This document shows positions 50,503 through 58,877 of a stretch of DNA of 64,000 nucleotides, one piece after another. Source of the DNA: Dehalococcoidia bacterium (GTDB taxonomy: Bacteria > Chloroflexota > Dehalococcoidia > Lucifugimonadales > UBA3495); contig JAJDTP010000004.1 in the NCBI GenBank assembly GCA_022827095.1, forward strand, positions 186,001-250,000, in the 5' to 3' direction. The first letter of the stretch is position 1, and each line of letters starts with the position of its first letter. A model generated the notes under the pieces. The model was not told where the DNA came from and made no database searches. It saw nothing but the letters and a program-made list of their open reading frames with translations. The translations under genes were made by a program, and so were the position numbers.

Positions 50503-51039
50503 ATGAGTTCGATTACGGGAGCGCGAGAAACGATTCACTACTGCCTGGAGGAAACTCCCTTCGGTTGGCTTGCTCTACTGGGTTCCGCGCGGGGCCTGCT
50601 CCGGGTCAGCCTGCAACCTGAACCGCAGCCGGCCCTGGACGGTCTGGGCGACGCGTTGGACGGTGCAACGGAAAACACCGAGGTCTTCTCGGATGCATTG
50701 GCGGCGTTCAACGAGTATTTCGCGGGCAATGTCACCGCCCTGGATCAGATCCCCCTGGACCTCTCTCACGCCTCTCCGTTCTTCGGCGCGGCGTGGGTAG
50801 CGTGCCGCGGCATACCGCCGGGCGAGACCCGTTCCTACCAATGGCTGGCCGAGGCTGCCGGGAATCCCAGGGCGTCCCGCGCCGCCGGCCAGGCGATGGC
50901 CAGAAATCCCTTCCCGCTGATCATACCGTGCCACCGGGTAGTGGGCAGCAACGGCGGTCTGCACGGGTATGGAGCCGGGGGCGTCGGCGTGAAGGCGCGC
51001 CTGCTGGAGATGGAGCGCAACCGGGGCACGCTGCTATAG
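50503..51039 (+). CDS. Methylated-DNA-[protein]-cysteine S-methyltransferase
   Basis: GETRSYQWLAEAAGNPRASRAAGQAMARNPFPLIIPCHRVVGSNGGLHGYGAG. Confidence 0.95.
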   Translation: MSSITGARETIHYCLEETPFGWLALLGSARGLLRVSLQPEPQPALDGLGDALDGATENTEVFSDALAAFNEYFAGNVTALDQIPLDLSHASPFFGAAWVACRGIPPGETRSYQWLAEAAGNPRASRAAGQAMARNPFPLIIPCHRVVGSNGGLHGYGAGGVGVKARLLEMERNRGTLL

Positions 51040-51048
51040 CCGGAGCAA

Positions 51049-51180
51049 CTTTACATCGATATACAGGATGGACAGGATCAACTGATTGCCGTGAAGGTAT
51101 AACCGTTCCAAACGGTGGTATGGATTGAATGGTTCTTCGGAATCGTCAACATCCTGTAAATCCTGTCCATCGATGTAAAG
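51049..51180. repeat. CAGGAT-type inverted-repeat element, TTACATCGAT-ended variant
   Basis: CTTTACATCGATataCAGGATggaCAGGAT ... ATCCTGtaaATCCTGtccATCGATGTAAAG. Confidence 0.85.
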
Positions 51181-51338
51181 GCAATTGCCGGCAGGCGTTG
51201 GCGGTGGTACTCCTTGCGGATGAACTACCTGACGGGTATTCTGTAGCGCGATTGAATCCCCTCTGATCAGCAACAACGATTCCAACCAGCAACGACGATC
51301 GCGCTATCCAACCGCGCCGCCGGCAGGAGGTTACGACG

Positions 51339-51788
51339 ATGGCAGGACAGAAATTCACATCCTGGGTACACGGCTCCGCGATGACCGGCGAGTACCTAAA
51401 CCGTGTCACATCGGTACGCCACTGCGGGCCTTTCGCCCGCATCGAGGGCAACGAAGGCCAGAACGCCTGGATGCACTTCGCCATACCCACGCCCACGGTG
51501 CAGAACGGGAACCGGACCAAGGCCGAGTCGGTATCAGTTTCCTTCCGCGCGCGGTCCCATGCCAACGTCGCCGAGGTGTTGGTGTACGACGGCGAGAAGA
51601 TCATCGCCGAGCATCTGGGCATGGCCATCAAGGGCGATAACCTGGACGCCAGCTTCGAGATCCCCGGCGCGCCGGAGGTGGACCGGGGCATCAACGTGGT
51701 GGTGGGCGTCACCTTCGACGCGGGCGCGCCGGACATCCGCTCGATGCAGGTGGAGATTGTGGGCGTGGGCGTGGACTTCGAGGGATAG
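51339..51788 (+). CDS. Conserved hypothetical protein (DUF6623-like)
   Basis: MAGQKFTSWVHGSAMTGEY ... RIEGNEGQNAWMHFAIPTPT; clear coding ORF, family name tentative. Confidence 0.75.
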   Translation: MAGQKFTSWVHGSAMTGEYLNRVTSVRHCGPFARIEGNEGQNAWMHFAIPTPTVQNGNRTKAESVSVSFRARSHANVAEVLVYDGEKIIAEHLGMAIKGDNLDASFEIPGAPEVDRGINVVVGVTFDAGAPDIRSMQVEIVGVGVDFEG

Positions 51789-51814
51789 CAACAGCCGGCA
51801 ATAAACGGTTTCAG

Positions 51815-51835
51815 GGGCGGGTTTGAAACCCGCCC
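51815..51835. terminator. Terminator hairpin between convergent genes
   Basis: GGGCGGGTTT-g-AAACCCGCCC followed by taatttta. Confidence 0.8.
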
Positions 51836-51840
51836 TAATT

Positions 51841-52245
51841 TTATGGCTGCCAAAGCCGACCTTCGGACCGCGCAGCCCGGCGCAGCCTGTTGTCCAGCGT
51901 GGCCATCATTACGTCACGCCGCAGGGCAAGTTCCAAATACACCGCGTCATAGATCGACAGGACATACGCTTTGGCTAACTCGTAGGCCGCATTCAGATCG
52001 GTCTGGTCGTCGGTGTCGATTGGCAGAGCGGTCAACGTCTTCAAGTGCTGAGCGGCTCGAGACGACGACATCCGGTTTCGCCTCTCGGCGGTGAGCAAGA
52101 CATTACGCATCTCCATGTGCCAGAAGCGGGGAACCAACCAGCCGGAAATCAGAGGTGATACGAAGGCGGCGTCAGCATAAGGTTCGCTTTCATCATCAAG
52201 AACCCACGCCGCCGCCACGGAGGTGTCCAGAGCGATGGCAGGCAT
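51841..52245 (-). CDS. VapC-like PIN-domain toxin
   Basis: MPAIALDTSVAAAWVLDDESEPYADAAF ... AYVLSIYDAVYLELALRRDVMMATLDNRLRRAA. Confidence 0.92.
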   Translation of the reverse strand: MPAIALDTSVAAAWVLDDESEPYADAAFVSPLISGWLVPRFWHMEMRNVLLTAERRNRMSSSRAAQHLKTLTALPIDTDDQTDLNAAYELAKAYVLSIYDAVYLELALRRDVMMATLDNRLRRAARSEGRLWQP

Positions 52246-52526
52246 CAGCGGCGCCCGTATCGTCGCCAATCCATGATGTCCCGCAAGCTGTCGGAGACGG
52301 TCTCCCACGGCTCCGGCGACCTGTCATCGCTTTCTTCATATGCCTTTTCGTTCTCCTCCAAATGGTTACGCGGCGATTCCAAAGTCGGATCAGGAAGAGG
52401 AGCGGGACAGAGATGCGCAACCGGCTGGCCGTGGTGGGTTATCACCACCGTTTCACCCTGTCTTGTCGCCTCCAACAGCTCGAAAAGGATGAATTTGGCA
52501 TCGTAATCCTCAACTTCGCGCATCAC
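52245..52526 (-). CDS. Phd/YefM-type antitoxin
   Basis: MREVEDYDAKFILFELLEATRQGETVVITHHGQPVAHLCP; overlaps the toxin start. Confidence 0.9.
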   Translation of the reverse strand: MMREVEDYDAKFILFELLEATRQGETVVITHHGQPVAHLCPAPLPDPTLESPRNHLEENEKAYEESDDRSPEPWETVSDSLRDIMDWRRYGRR

Positions 52527-52541
52527 TGAGCCTCCGCCGCG

Positions 52542-53393
52542 CTAGACTTGATCGGGCGACAGGCCGTGCTGCCGGAGTTGCTCTTCCAGGGCACGGGCGC
52601 GGGCTTCGGCTTCCTGGCGGGCATCTTCGGCGGCGTCACGGGCGGCCTCAGCTGTTTCCAGAGCGACTTCAGCGGCGTCTCGCTCGGCCTCAGCGGCCTG
52701 GCGGGCAGCCACTTCCTCGGCCAGGTAGCTGAGCCAGGTTTGAGCCTCCGGGTCGTAAAGACGGAGTTCACCGTCGGGACGCTGGCAGACTTCCAACTCC
52801 AGCACCTCGCTGTACCCGCGGAGCATGCCGTCGTCGCCCAACCCGATTTCAATGGGTTCGTATTCGCCATCCTGGGCCAGCTGCTCTCCGACCAGGGCCG
52901 GGGAGAAAAGCTGACCGGTGGGGTCAAAGCGCCAGTACTCGGTCACTCCCAGCGCCGCGTACAGGGCGCGCTTCTCCGTCATATCGCGCACGAAGGTGCT
53001 GGGCGAGGCGATTTCGAGAACGAAATCAGGCGTCTTGCCCTCCTCGCGCCAGATGATGTACGAACTGCGGAGGTGATCCTCCACGCCGAATACCACAAAC
53101 ACGTCCGGAGCCAGCCGCACCGTGTTGTCGTTCATGCGGTAGTAGATCAGCAAGTCTCCGGAGACGTAGACGTCATCGCGGTCCGCGTAGCGCTGGCGCA
53201 GGGCGAGCACGGTTTCGGTCAGTGGGTAAAACTGGGCGTCGGTTTCTGCCATTGGGTTCCCGTCCGATTCGGGGTAGTAGATGTCCAGGTCGTCCTCGGA
53301 CAGCGGGCGATCCAGACCTTCCCGGACGAACCGGTTGACCAGTTCCTGGACCCTGATGCGCGGGCGGGTTTTTTCCTCGGTTGCGGTGGTCAT
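52542..53393 (-). CDS. Uma2 family (DUF820) nuclease-like protein with long Ala/Glu coiled-coil tail
   Basis: LAPDVFVVFGVEDHL ... TPDFVLEIASPSTFVRDMTEKRALYAALGVTEYWRFDPTG. Confidence 0.93.
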   Translation of the reverse strand: MTTATEEKTRPRIRVQELVNRFVREGLDRPLSEDDLDIYYPESDGNPMAETDAQFYPLTETVLALRQRYADRDDVYVSGDLLIYYRMNDNTVRLAPDVFVVFGVEDHLRSSYIIWREEGKTPDFVLEIASPSTFVRDMTEKRALYAALGVTEYWRFDPTGQLFSPALVGEQLAQDGEYEPIEIGLGDDGMLRGYSEVLELEVCQRPDGELRLYDPEAQTWLSYLAEEVAARQAAEAERDAAEVALETAEAARDAAEDARQEAEARARALEEQLRQHGLSPDQV

Positions 53394-53422
53394 GCTGGTT
53401 TCGCTCCCGTGCCGTGGGGCGT

Positions 53423-53710
53423 TTAGACGCCCTCCACGATCATCACGTTGGAGATGGTGGAGGCGATGCGCAGTTCCTTGGGCCCAGCGTAGTCGTCGGA
53501 GTAGTACCAGCCGTTGGCCTTCTCGAGGCTGTCGAACTCCAGGATGACGGTACGGCGGACCGGCTGGTCGCCCTCCACCACTGTCACGTCCCCGCCGCGG
53601 GCCAGGTAGCGCCCGCCGTGCTTCTCGATGGTGGCGGGAACTTGTCCGCGATAGACCTCAAATTTTTCCGGATCAGTAACTTCAATTGTCGCGATGATGT
53701 AGGCGGCCAT
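53423..53710 (-). CDS. DUF1330 family protein
   Basis: MAAYIIATIEVTDPEKFEVYRGQVPATIEKHGGRYLARGGDVTVVEG. Confidence 0.92.
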   Translation of the reverse strand: MAAYIIATIEVTDPEKFEVYRGQVPATIEKHGGRYLARGGDVTVVEGDQPVRRTVILEFDSLEKANGWYYSDDYAGPKELRIASTISNVMIVEGV

Positions 53711-53885
53711 GGGTTATCTCCTTGATGAATACCAGCCGGCAGCGCGGCAGACTCTACGGTATTTGCCATTCTAACCCGCCGGCATCGTCAACCGCCACGC
53801 CGCTTGCCGTGGGTTGCCCCCGGTAGTATTCTGATTCGCACTCGCCAACCGCCGGAGGCGGACGGACACAGGAGCTCCAACCACG

Positions 53886-55382
53886 ATGCCCACCACCGAA
53901 GTTCGTACACACAACAACTTTATCAACGGCCAGTGGACGCCCTCTGACTCCGGCCGCACTTACTCCGTGTACAACCCCGCCCACAAGGACGTGCTGCTGG
54001 GGCACTTCCAGTTGTCCAACCCGGAGGACACCCTGCGCGCCGTGGCCGCCGCCGCCGAAGCCGCTGAGGGATGGGCGGACACGCCGGCGCCGGTGCGTGC
54101 CCAGGTGCTGTTCCGCGCGCTGGAGATCATGGAACGCCGGGCCGAGGAAATCGCCCGCACCATCACCGAGGAGGAGGGCAAGCCGCTGCCCGATGCTCGC
54201 GGCGAGGTCAAGCGGGCTATGAACATCATGGAGTACGCAGCCGGCGAGGGCCGGCGGATGTTCGGCTACACCACCCCGTCGGAACTTCCCAACACGGTGG
54301 CCTACACGGTGCGCCGGCCGCTGGGAGTGGTTGGCATCATCACGCCGTGGAACTTCCCCATCGCCATCCCCGCATGGAAGATGGCGCCGGCGCTGATCTG
54401 CGGCAACGCGATCATCTTCAAGCCGGCGTCCAGCACCCCGCTGTGCGCGGTGAAACTCACCGAGGTGTTCGAAGAAGCCGGCGTGCCGCCCGGCGTGCTG
54501 AACCTCATCACCGGACCCGGCGGCAGCGTGGGCAACGCGCTGGTGGAGTCGCCCGACGTGTCCGGCATCTCCTTCACCGGTAGCACCGAGATCGGCACCG
54601 ACCTGTACACCCGCGGCGCTTCCCTGCTCAAAAAGATCCAGGCGGAGATGGGCGGGAAGAACGCCGTCATCCTGCTGGCCGACGCCGACCTGGACAAGGC
54701 TCTGGGCGGCATCGTGCAGGGCGCTTTCGGCTCCACGGGCCAGCGCTGCACCGCCACCAGCCGGGTGATTGTCGAAGATGGGGTGTACGACCAGTTCATG
54801 GCGGAACTGATCGAGCGCACGTCCAGGCTTACCATCGGCGACGGGCTGGAGGACGGCATCGACGTGAGCCCGCTGTCCAGCGAGTCGCAGCAGCGTACGG
54901 TGTCGGACTACATCTCCGTGGGCCGGGACGAAGGGGCGACGGTGGCCTTCGGCGGACGGACGCTCTCGGGCGGCATCTACGACGAGGGCTGGTACGTGGA
55001 GCCGACAATCTTCACCGACGTGACGCCGGACATGCGTATCGCCAGGGAAGAGATCTTCGGGCCGGTGCTGACGGTGTTCCGCGCCCGCGACCTGGAGCAC
55101 GCCGTTGAGATCTCCAACAGCGTCAAGTTCGGGCTGTCCTCATCGGTGTACACGCGGGACATTCCCCGGGCCTTCAAGTACATCAACACCGTCGACGCCG
55201 GCATGGTCCACGTCAACGCGCCGACCCTGGGCGGCGAGGTCCACCTACCCTTCGGCGGGCTGAAGGCTTCCGGCGTGGGCCAGCGGGAGCAGGGCGTGGA
55301 GGCGGTGGATTTCTTCAGCGAGGTCATCACCGTCTACATCGATTACGCCGACGAGGCCCGAGCGCAGGCGCGGTTCATCTAA
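53886..55382 (+). CDS. Aldehyde dehydrogenase family protein
   Basis: FINGQWTPSDSGRTYSVYNPA; GVVGIITPWNFPIAIPAWKMAPAL; ISFTGSTEIG; GSTGQRCTATSRVIV. Confidence 0.96.
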   Translation: MPTTEVRTHNNFINGQWTPSDSGRTYSVYNPAHKDVLLGHFQLSNPEDTLRAVAAAAEAAEGWADTPAPVRAQVLFRALEIMERRAEEIARTITEEEGKPLPDARGEVKRAMNIMEYAAGEGRRMFGYTTPSELPNTVAYTVRRPLGVVGIITPWNFPIAIPAWKMAPALICGNAIIFKPASSTPLCAVKLTEVFEEAGVPPGVLNLITGPGGSVGNALVESPDVSGISFTGSTEIGTDLYTRGASLLKKIQAEMGGKNAVILLADADLDKALGGIVQGAFGSTGQRCTATSRVIVEDGVYDQFMAELIERTSRLTIGDGLEDGIDVSPLSSESQQRTVSDYISVGRDEGATVAFGGRTLSGGIYDEGWYVEPTIFTDVTPDMRIAREEIFGPVLTVFRARDLEHAVEISNSVKFGLSSSVYTRDIPRAFKYINTVDAGMVHVNAPTLGGEVHLPFGGLKASGVGQREQGVEAVDFFSEVITVYIDYADEARAQARFI

Positions 55383-55395
55383 CCCTACCAGCCCC

Positions 55396-55423
55396 GTCAT
55401 TGCGAGCGCAGCGCGGCAATCCC
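55396..55423. repeat. CATTGCGAG-family repeat, half copy overlapping the start of 55400-56173
   Basis: GTCATTGCGAGCGCAGCGCGGCAATCCC. Confidence 0.8.
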
Positions 55424-56173
55424 GCCGGTCTGACGGCGGTCTGGGTTGCCGCGCTGCTTTTGCTGTCGGCGGCAGCGTGCGGACCCAACGACGCTGAGCT
55501 GGAGGCGCGAGTCCAGCAAGCGGTGGCGGATGCCGTCACTGAGGCCGCGACGCCGCACCTGGCTGCCGTTTACCAGCGGGCTTGGCCGGCGGTGTTCTAC
55601 ATTGAGCCAGCGGATGGGCAGCATGGTACCGGCTGGCTACTGGAGCCCGGGGTAATCGTTACGGCGGCCCACGTGGTATCCGGCAGCGCGGAGGTCACCG
55701 TGCGGCAGGCGGCCGCGCCGGCATTCGTCGCCACGGTGGCCGGTCTGGACGAGCGCAGGGACGTCGCCCTGCTCCGGTACGACGGCGGCACGACACAACT
55801 GGGGGCAGGCGCGACCCCGCTGGCGCTGGGTGACGCGGACATCCACGACATCGCCAAAGAACTGCTGGCCCTGGGCTACTCGGGCAGCGGCGTCAAGGGC
55901 GACGGCCAGGTGGGCTCGTCCAAGGCCAACGCCGGCATCCTGTCCCAGATTACCAACTTCGGCGCGCAGCGCTACGGCAGGAACTTGGAGATGGATGCCC
56001 CCATCGACCCGGGCGACAGCGGCGGGCCGGTGCTCAACACGGCCGGCGAGGTCGTCGGAATGGTCCGCGCTGCCGCTCGCCGAACGCCGGGCGGCGTGCC
56101 GGTGGTGGGCACCTTCTACGCGGTGCACGCGGACGAGATACGTGCGGCGGTGGAGGGGATCAGAAGTCCCTGA
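55400..56173 (+). CDS. Trypsin-like serine protease, predicted lipoprotein
   Basis: Lipobox LLLSAAAC; triad VTAAHVV / DVALLRY / PGDSGGPV; TTG start lies in the repeat. Confidence 0.82.
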   Translation: MRAQRGNPAGLTAVWVAALLLLSAAACGPNDAELEARVQQAVADAVTEAATPHLAAVYQRAWPAVFYIEPADGQHGTGWLLEPGVIVTAAHVVSGSAEVTVRQAAAPAFVATVAGLDERRDVALLRYDGGTTQLGAGATPLALGDADIHDIAKELLALGYSGSGVKGDGQVGSSKANAGILSQITNFGAQRYGRNLEMDAPIDPGDSGGPVLNTAGEVVGMVRAAARRTPGGVPVVGTFYAVHADEIRAAVEGIRSP

Positions 56174-57386
56174 AATCCGGGTCCTCGGCGATGGCGTTGA
56201 GGATGCCCTGGGCGACGTAGATCTGCGTGGGTCCGACTCGCTCGACCTGCGTGAGTATTCCGGCGTCCACCAACCGGGCGATGTGGCTTCGTGCGGACGG
56301 ATGGGAGCTTCCCAACAAACCCTGGAAACGCCGTCCGGTAGCGTAGGGGAGCTCAAATAGCGCGTCAATCAACTGAAACGCTGCCCCTGCGGTTCTGTGG
56401 CCGCTTACGCGCTCCTGATAATCGGCGCGAACCGCCAGCAGATTCTCTACGCGGCCAAGAGCGTCAGCAGCAACGGTAGCGACTGCAGCCAGAAAAAATC
56501 GCAGCCACTGGTCCCACTCGCCGCGCAGACTGACGCCCAGCAGTAAGTCCAGATACTCCTGGCGATACGCAAGGAAATAGTCACTGAGGTACAACCAGGG
56601 ATGACTCAAATATCCTTGCTCGCACAGCAACAAGGTTATCAGCAGCCGCCCAGTGCGACCGTTGCCGTCCTCAAACGGATGGATGGCCTCGAATTGATAA
56701 TGAATCAAGGCCAGTTGCACCAGCAAGGGGATGTTGCAGTCGGAATGAAAAAACTGCTCCATTTCGTACAGTGATGCCAGCATCTCGGTGGGAGGCGGCG
56801 GAACGTGACGCGCGTATTGAATGCCACGGCGGCCGCTGCCGATGATGACTTGGCTGGTACGGAACTCTCCCGGCCGCCGTTCACTGCCGCGCACGCCGGA
56901 CATCAATACCTGATGAACTTCGCGGAGCAACCGCAAGCTCATTGGCAGCCGCTCCAATCGCTCCAAACCAAACTGCAACGCCCGAACGTGATTGTCTATT
57001 TCCTCAGCGTCATCGCGGTCTCTTGCCAAGCCGTCAAGCTGGTACTGGTAAAGCTCGGCAATGGTAGAGGTTGTGCCCTCAATGCCGCTTGACGCCACCG
57101 CCTCGCGAGTAGACAGCGGGCGAATTAGCAGGTAAGGGTTGGGCAAAGCGGCGGCGCGTCCATTCAGCTCACTCAACGAACGATCAGCTTTGGAAAGCGA
57201 CGCCACAGTGTCATCGCTCCACGCCATGGAGGGCGGAAGCGGATTTGGCACAAAAGCCGGCCAGTATTTCCCGTCCAGCGTTTCGGCTGACACCAGTCGG
57301 CCGGGACTGGCTGCGGTGAAATCCGTTTCCCGCACGGTCGCTTGCTCCCGTGTCCCGTAATTCCCGCTGCCTTGGCGCGGGTGCAA
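56160..57386 (-). CDS. Fic family protein with N-terminal inhibitory motif
   Basis: Fic core IHPFEDGNGRTGRLL; inhibitory-like SSGIEG; C-terminal winged-helix-like region. Confidence 0.93.
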   Translation of the reverse strand: MHPRQGSGNYGTREQATVRETDFTAASPGRLVSAETLDGKYWPAFVPNPLPPSMAWSDDTVASLSKADRSLSELNGRAAALPNPYLLIRPLSTREAVASSGIEGTTSTIAELYQYQLDGLARDRDDAEEIDNHVRALQFGLERLERLPMSLRLLREVHQVLMSGVRGSERRPGEFRTSQVIIGSGRRGIQYARHVPPPPTEMLASLYEMEQFFHSDCNIPLLVQLALIHYQFEAIHPFEDGNGRTGRLLITLLLCEQGYLSHPWLYLSDYFLAYRQEYLDLLLGVSLRGEWDQWLRFFLAAVATVAADALGRVENLLAVRADYQERVSGHRTAGAAFQLIDALFELPYATGRRFQGLLGSSHPSARSHIARLVDAGILTQVERVGPTQIYVAQGILNAIAEDPDFRDF

Positions 57387-57391
57387 GGAAT

Positions 57392-57512
57392 GTTACATCC
57401 GTCCGACAGTGATGTAAAGAAAACCTACAACATTTACATCGCGCCGGAGGTAATGTGAGGAACCTTGCATTGACACGGCGTAAATGCAAGTTTTGACCGT
57501 TTTACTTACATT
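57392..57512. promoter_or_regulatory. Upstream region of fic with clustered TTACAT/ATGTAA words
   Basis: tgTTACATCcg, gtgATGTAAag, ttTACATCgc, ggTAATGTga, ctTGCATTGAC, TAAATGCAAG, ctTACATTGAC within ~120 bp. Confidence 0.45.
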
Positions 57513-57535
57513 GACAGCGGGCAGGGTCCCGGGGC

Positions 57536-57934
57536 TTACAGCGGCCGCCGGCCGGCGAAGCCGGTGTCGGTGGGGTGCCACCAGCCTATGGACGGTTCGC
57601 CGCGCTGCCAGCAGAGGTACACTACTTCGCCCTCGCGGCGGAACGGGAAGTCCACCAGGCCGCGGCCGATGTCGCGCACCTGGATGCCCCGCTCGGTGAT
57701 CTCGCGCACTGCCTCCTGCAGGCGCTGGGTCAGCTGGGAGACGATGCGCTCAGACTCGGCGATGTCTTCCTCGCTGCTGGAGTGGCCGTTGCTGCGGCGA
57801 TGGCGCAGCAGGGACAGCAACTCCTCCTGCTGGCGCACCAACTCGGCCCGCAGCGGCGCCATGGCCTCGAACCGCTCTTCCAGCCACGGCACCAGGTCGT
57901 TGGCCTCTTCCCAAGTGAACATCCGCTCCTGCAT
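57536..57934 (-). CDS. DUF2203 family protein
   Basis: MFTWEEANDLVPWLEERFEAMAPLRAEL ... GIQVRDIGRGLVDFPFRREGEVVYLCWQRGEPSIGWWHPTDTGFAGRRPL. Confidence 0.92.
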   Translation of the reverse strand: MQERMFTWEEANDLVPWLEERFEAMAPLRAELVRQQEELLSLLRHRRSNGHSSSEEDIAESERIVSQLTQRLQEAVREITERGIQVRDIGRGLVDFPFRREGEVVYLCWQRGEPSIGWWHPTDTGFAGRRPL

Positions 57935-57942
57935 AACGGCGG

Positions 57943-57949
57943 TATAATA
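57943..57949. promoter_or_regulatory. Symmetric -10-like element TATAATA in a 20-bp divergent intergenic gap
   Basis: 57935-57954 = aacggcggTATAATAcacca between starts at 57934 (-) and 57955 (+). Confidence 0.55.
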
Positions 57950-57954
57950 CACCA

Positions 57955-58848
57955 ATGACCTCTCCAGACGATGATGCCAGCAACGATCAGGATTGCAACG
58001 GGGCTGAGCCCTCGGCGACGACGGAGGCTGATGCTGGCGACCGCAGCCGGTTCCACGCGGGAGAACTGGCCCTGTTCCTGGACCGCAAGGGCCGCACCTA
58101 TCAAGAGACCCTGACCCCGGGCGGCGAGTTCCACTGCCACCTGGGATGGCTGCCCCACGACGACGTGATCGGGCAGCCCGCGGGCGGCTGGTACACCACC
58201 AGCCGCGGCCACGTGATGCTGGGCATCCGGCCGACCCTGGGCGACTACGTACGGCTGATGCCGCGGGGGCCGCAGGTAATCTACGCCAAGGACCTGGGCA
58301 ACATCGTGTCCATGGCCGACATCTTTCCCGGGGCCACGGTGGTTGAGGCGGGGCTAGGCTCCGGCGCGCTGACCACGGCTTTGCTCCGCGCCGTTGGTCC
58401 CAACGGGCGTGTGCACTCCTACGAGATCAACGAGGCCGTGGTGAACAAGGCGCTGTCCAACGTCCGCTCCGTGATACCAGACACCTCGCGCCACGAGGTC
58501 ACCGTCGGCGACATCTTCGAGGGCATCTCCGACACTGAGGTCGACAGGGTGATCCTGGACCTACCGGAGCCGTGGCACGCTGTGGACGCCGCCGCCAACG
58601 CGCTGATCACCGGCGGCATCCTGCTGTCCTTCCTGCCGACCGTTCTGCAGGTGCAGGAATTCGTGCTCGCATTGAATGCCGACGGCCGTTTCGCGCGGGT
58701 GGAGACCGCCGAGACCATGCTGCGGGGCTGGAACGTGTCCCGGCGCAGCGTGCGCCCGGCCCACCGCATGGTGGCGCACAGCGGGTTCATCACCACGGCG
58801 GTGCGCTGCGTGCCGCCGGGTCGTGAGGGCTACGCCTCCAGGCCGTGA
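57955..58848 (+). CDS. trmI: tRNA (adenine-N1)-methyltransferase, TrmI family
   Basis: MADIFPGATVVEAGLGSGALTTALLRAVGPNGRVHSYEINE; VDRVILDLPEPWHAVDAAANALITGGILLSFLPTVLQV. Confidence 0.93.
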   Translation: MTSPDDDASNDQDCNGAEPSATTEADAGDRSRFHAGELALFLDRKGRTYQETLTPGGEFHCHLGWLPHDDVIGQPAGGWYTTSRGHVMLGIRPTLGDYVRLMPRGPQVIYAKDLGNIVSMADIFPGATVVEAGLGSGALTTALLRAVGPNGRVHSYEINEAVVNKALSNVRSVIPDTSRHEVTVGDIFEGISDTEVDRVILDLPEPWHAVDAAANALITGGILLSFLPTVLQVQEFVLALNADGRFARVETAETMLRGWNVSRRSVRPAHRMVAHSGFITTAVRCVPPGREGYASRP

Positions 58849-58877
58849 ACCGGCTGGAGTTGGAACGGCATTTGCGG

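Noticed and set aside
55396-55423. Treating the MRAQRGNP start of the protease as a simple mis-annotation
   Set aside because: Repeat-derived peptides are usually spurious, but here the frame continues into a lipobox and an intact protease domain, so it was kept as an exaptation hypothesis.
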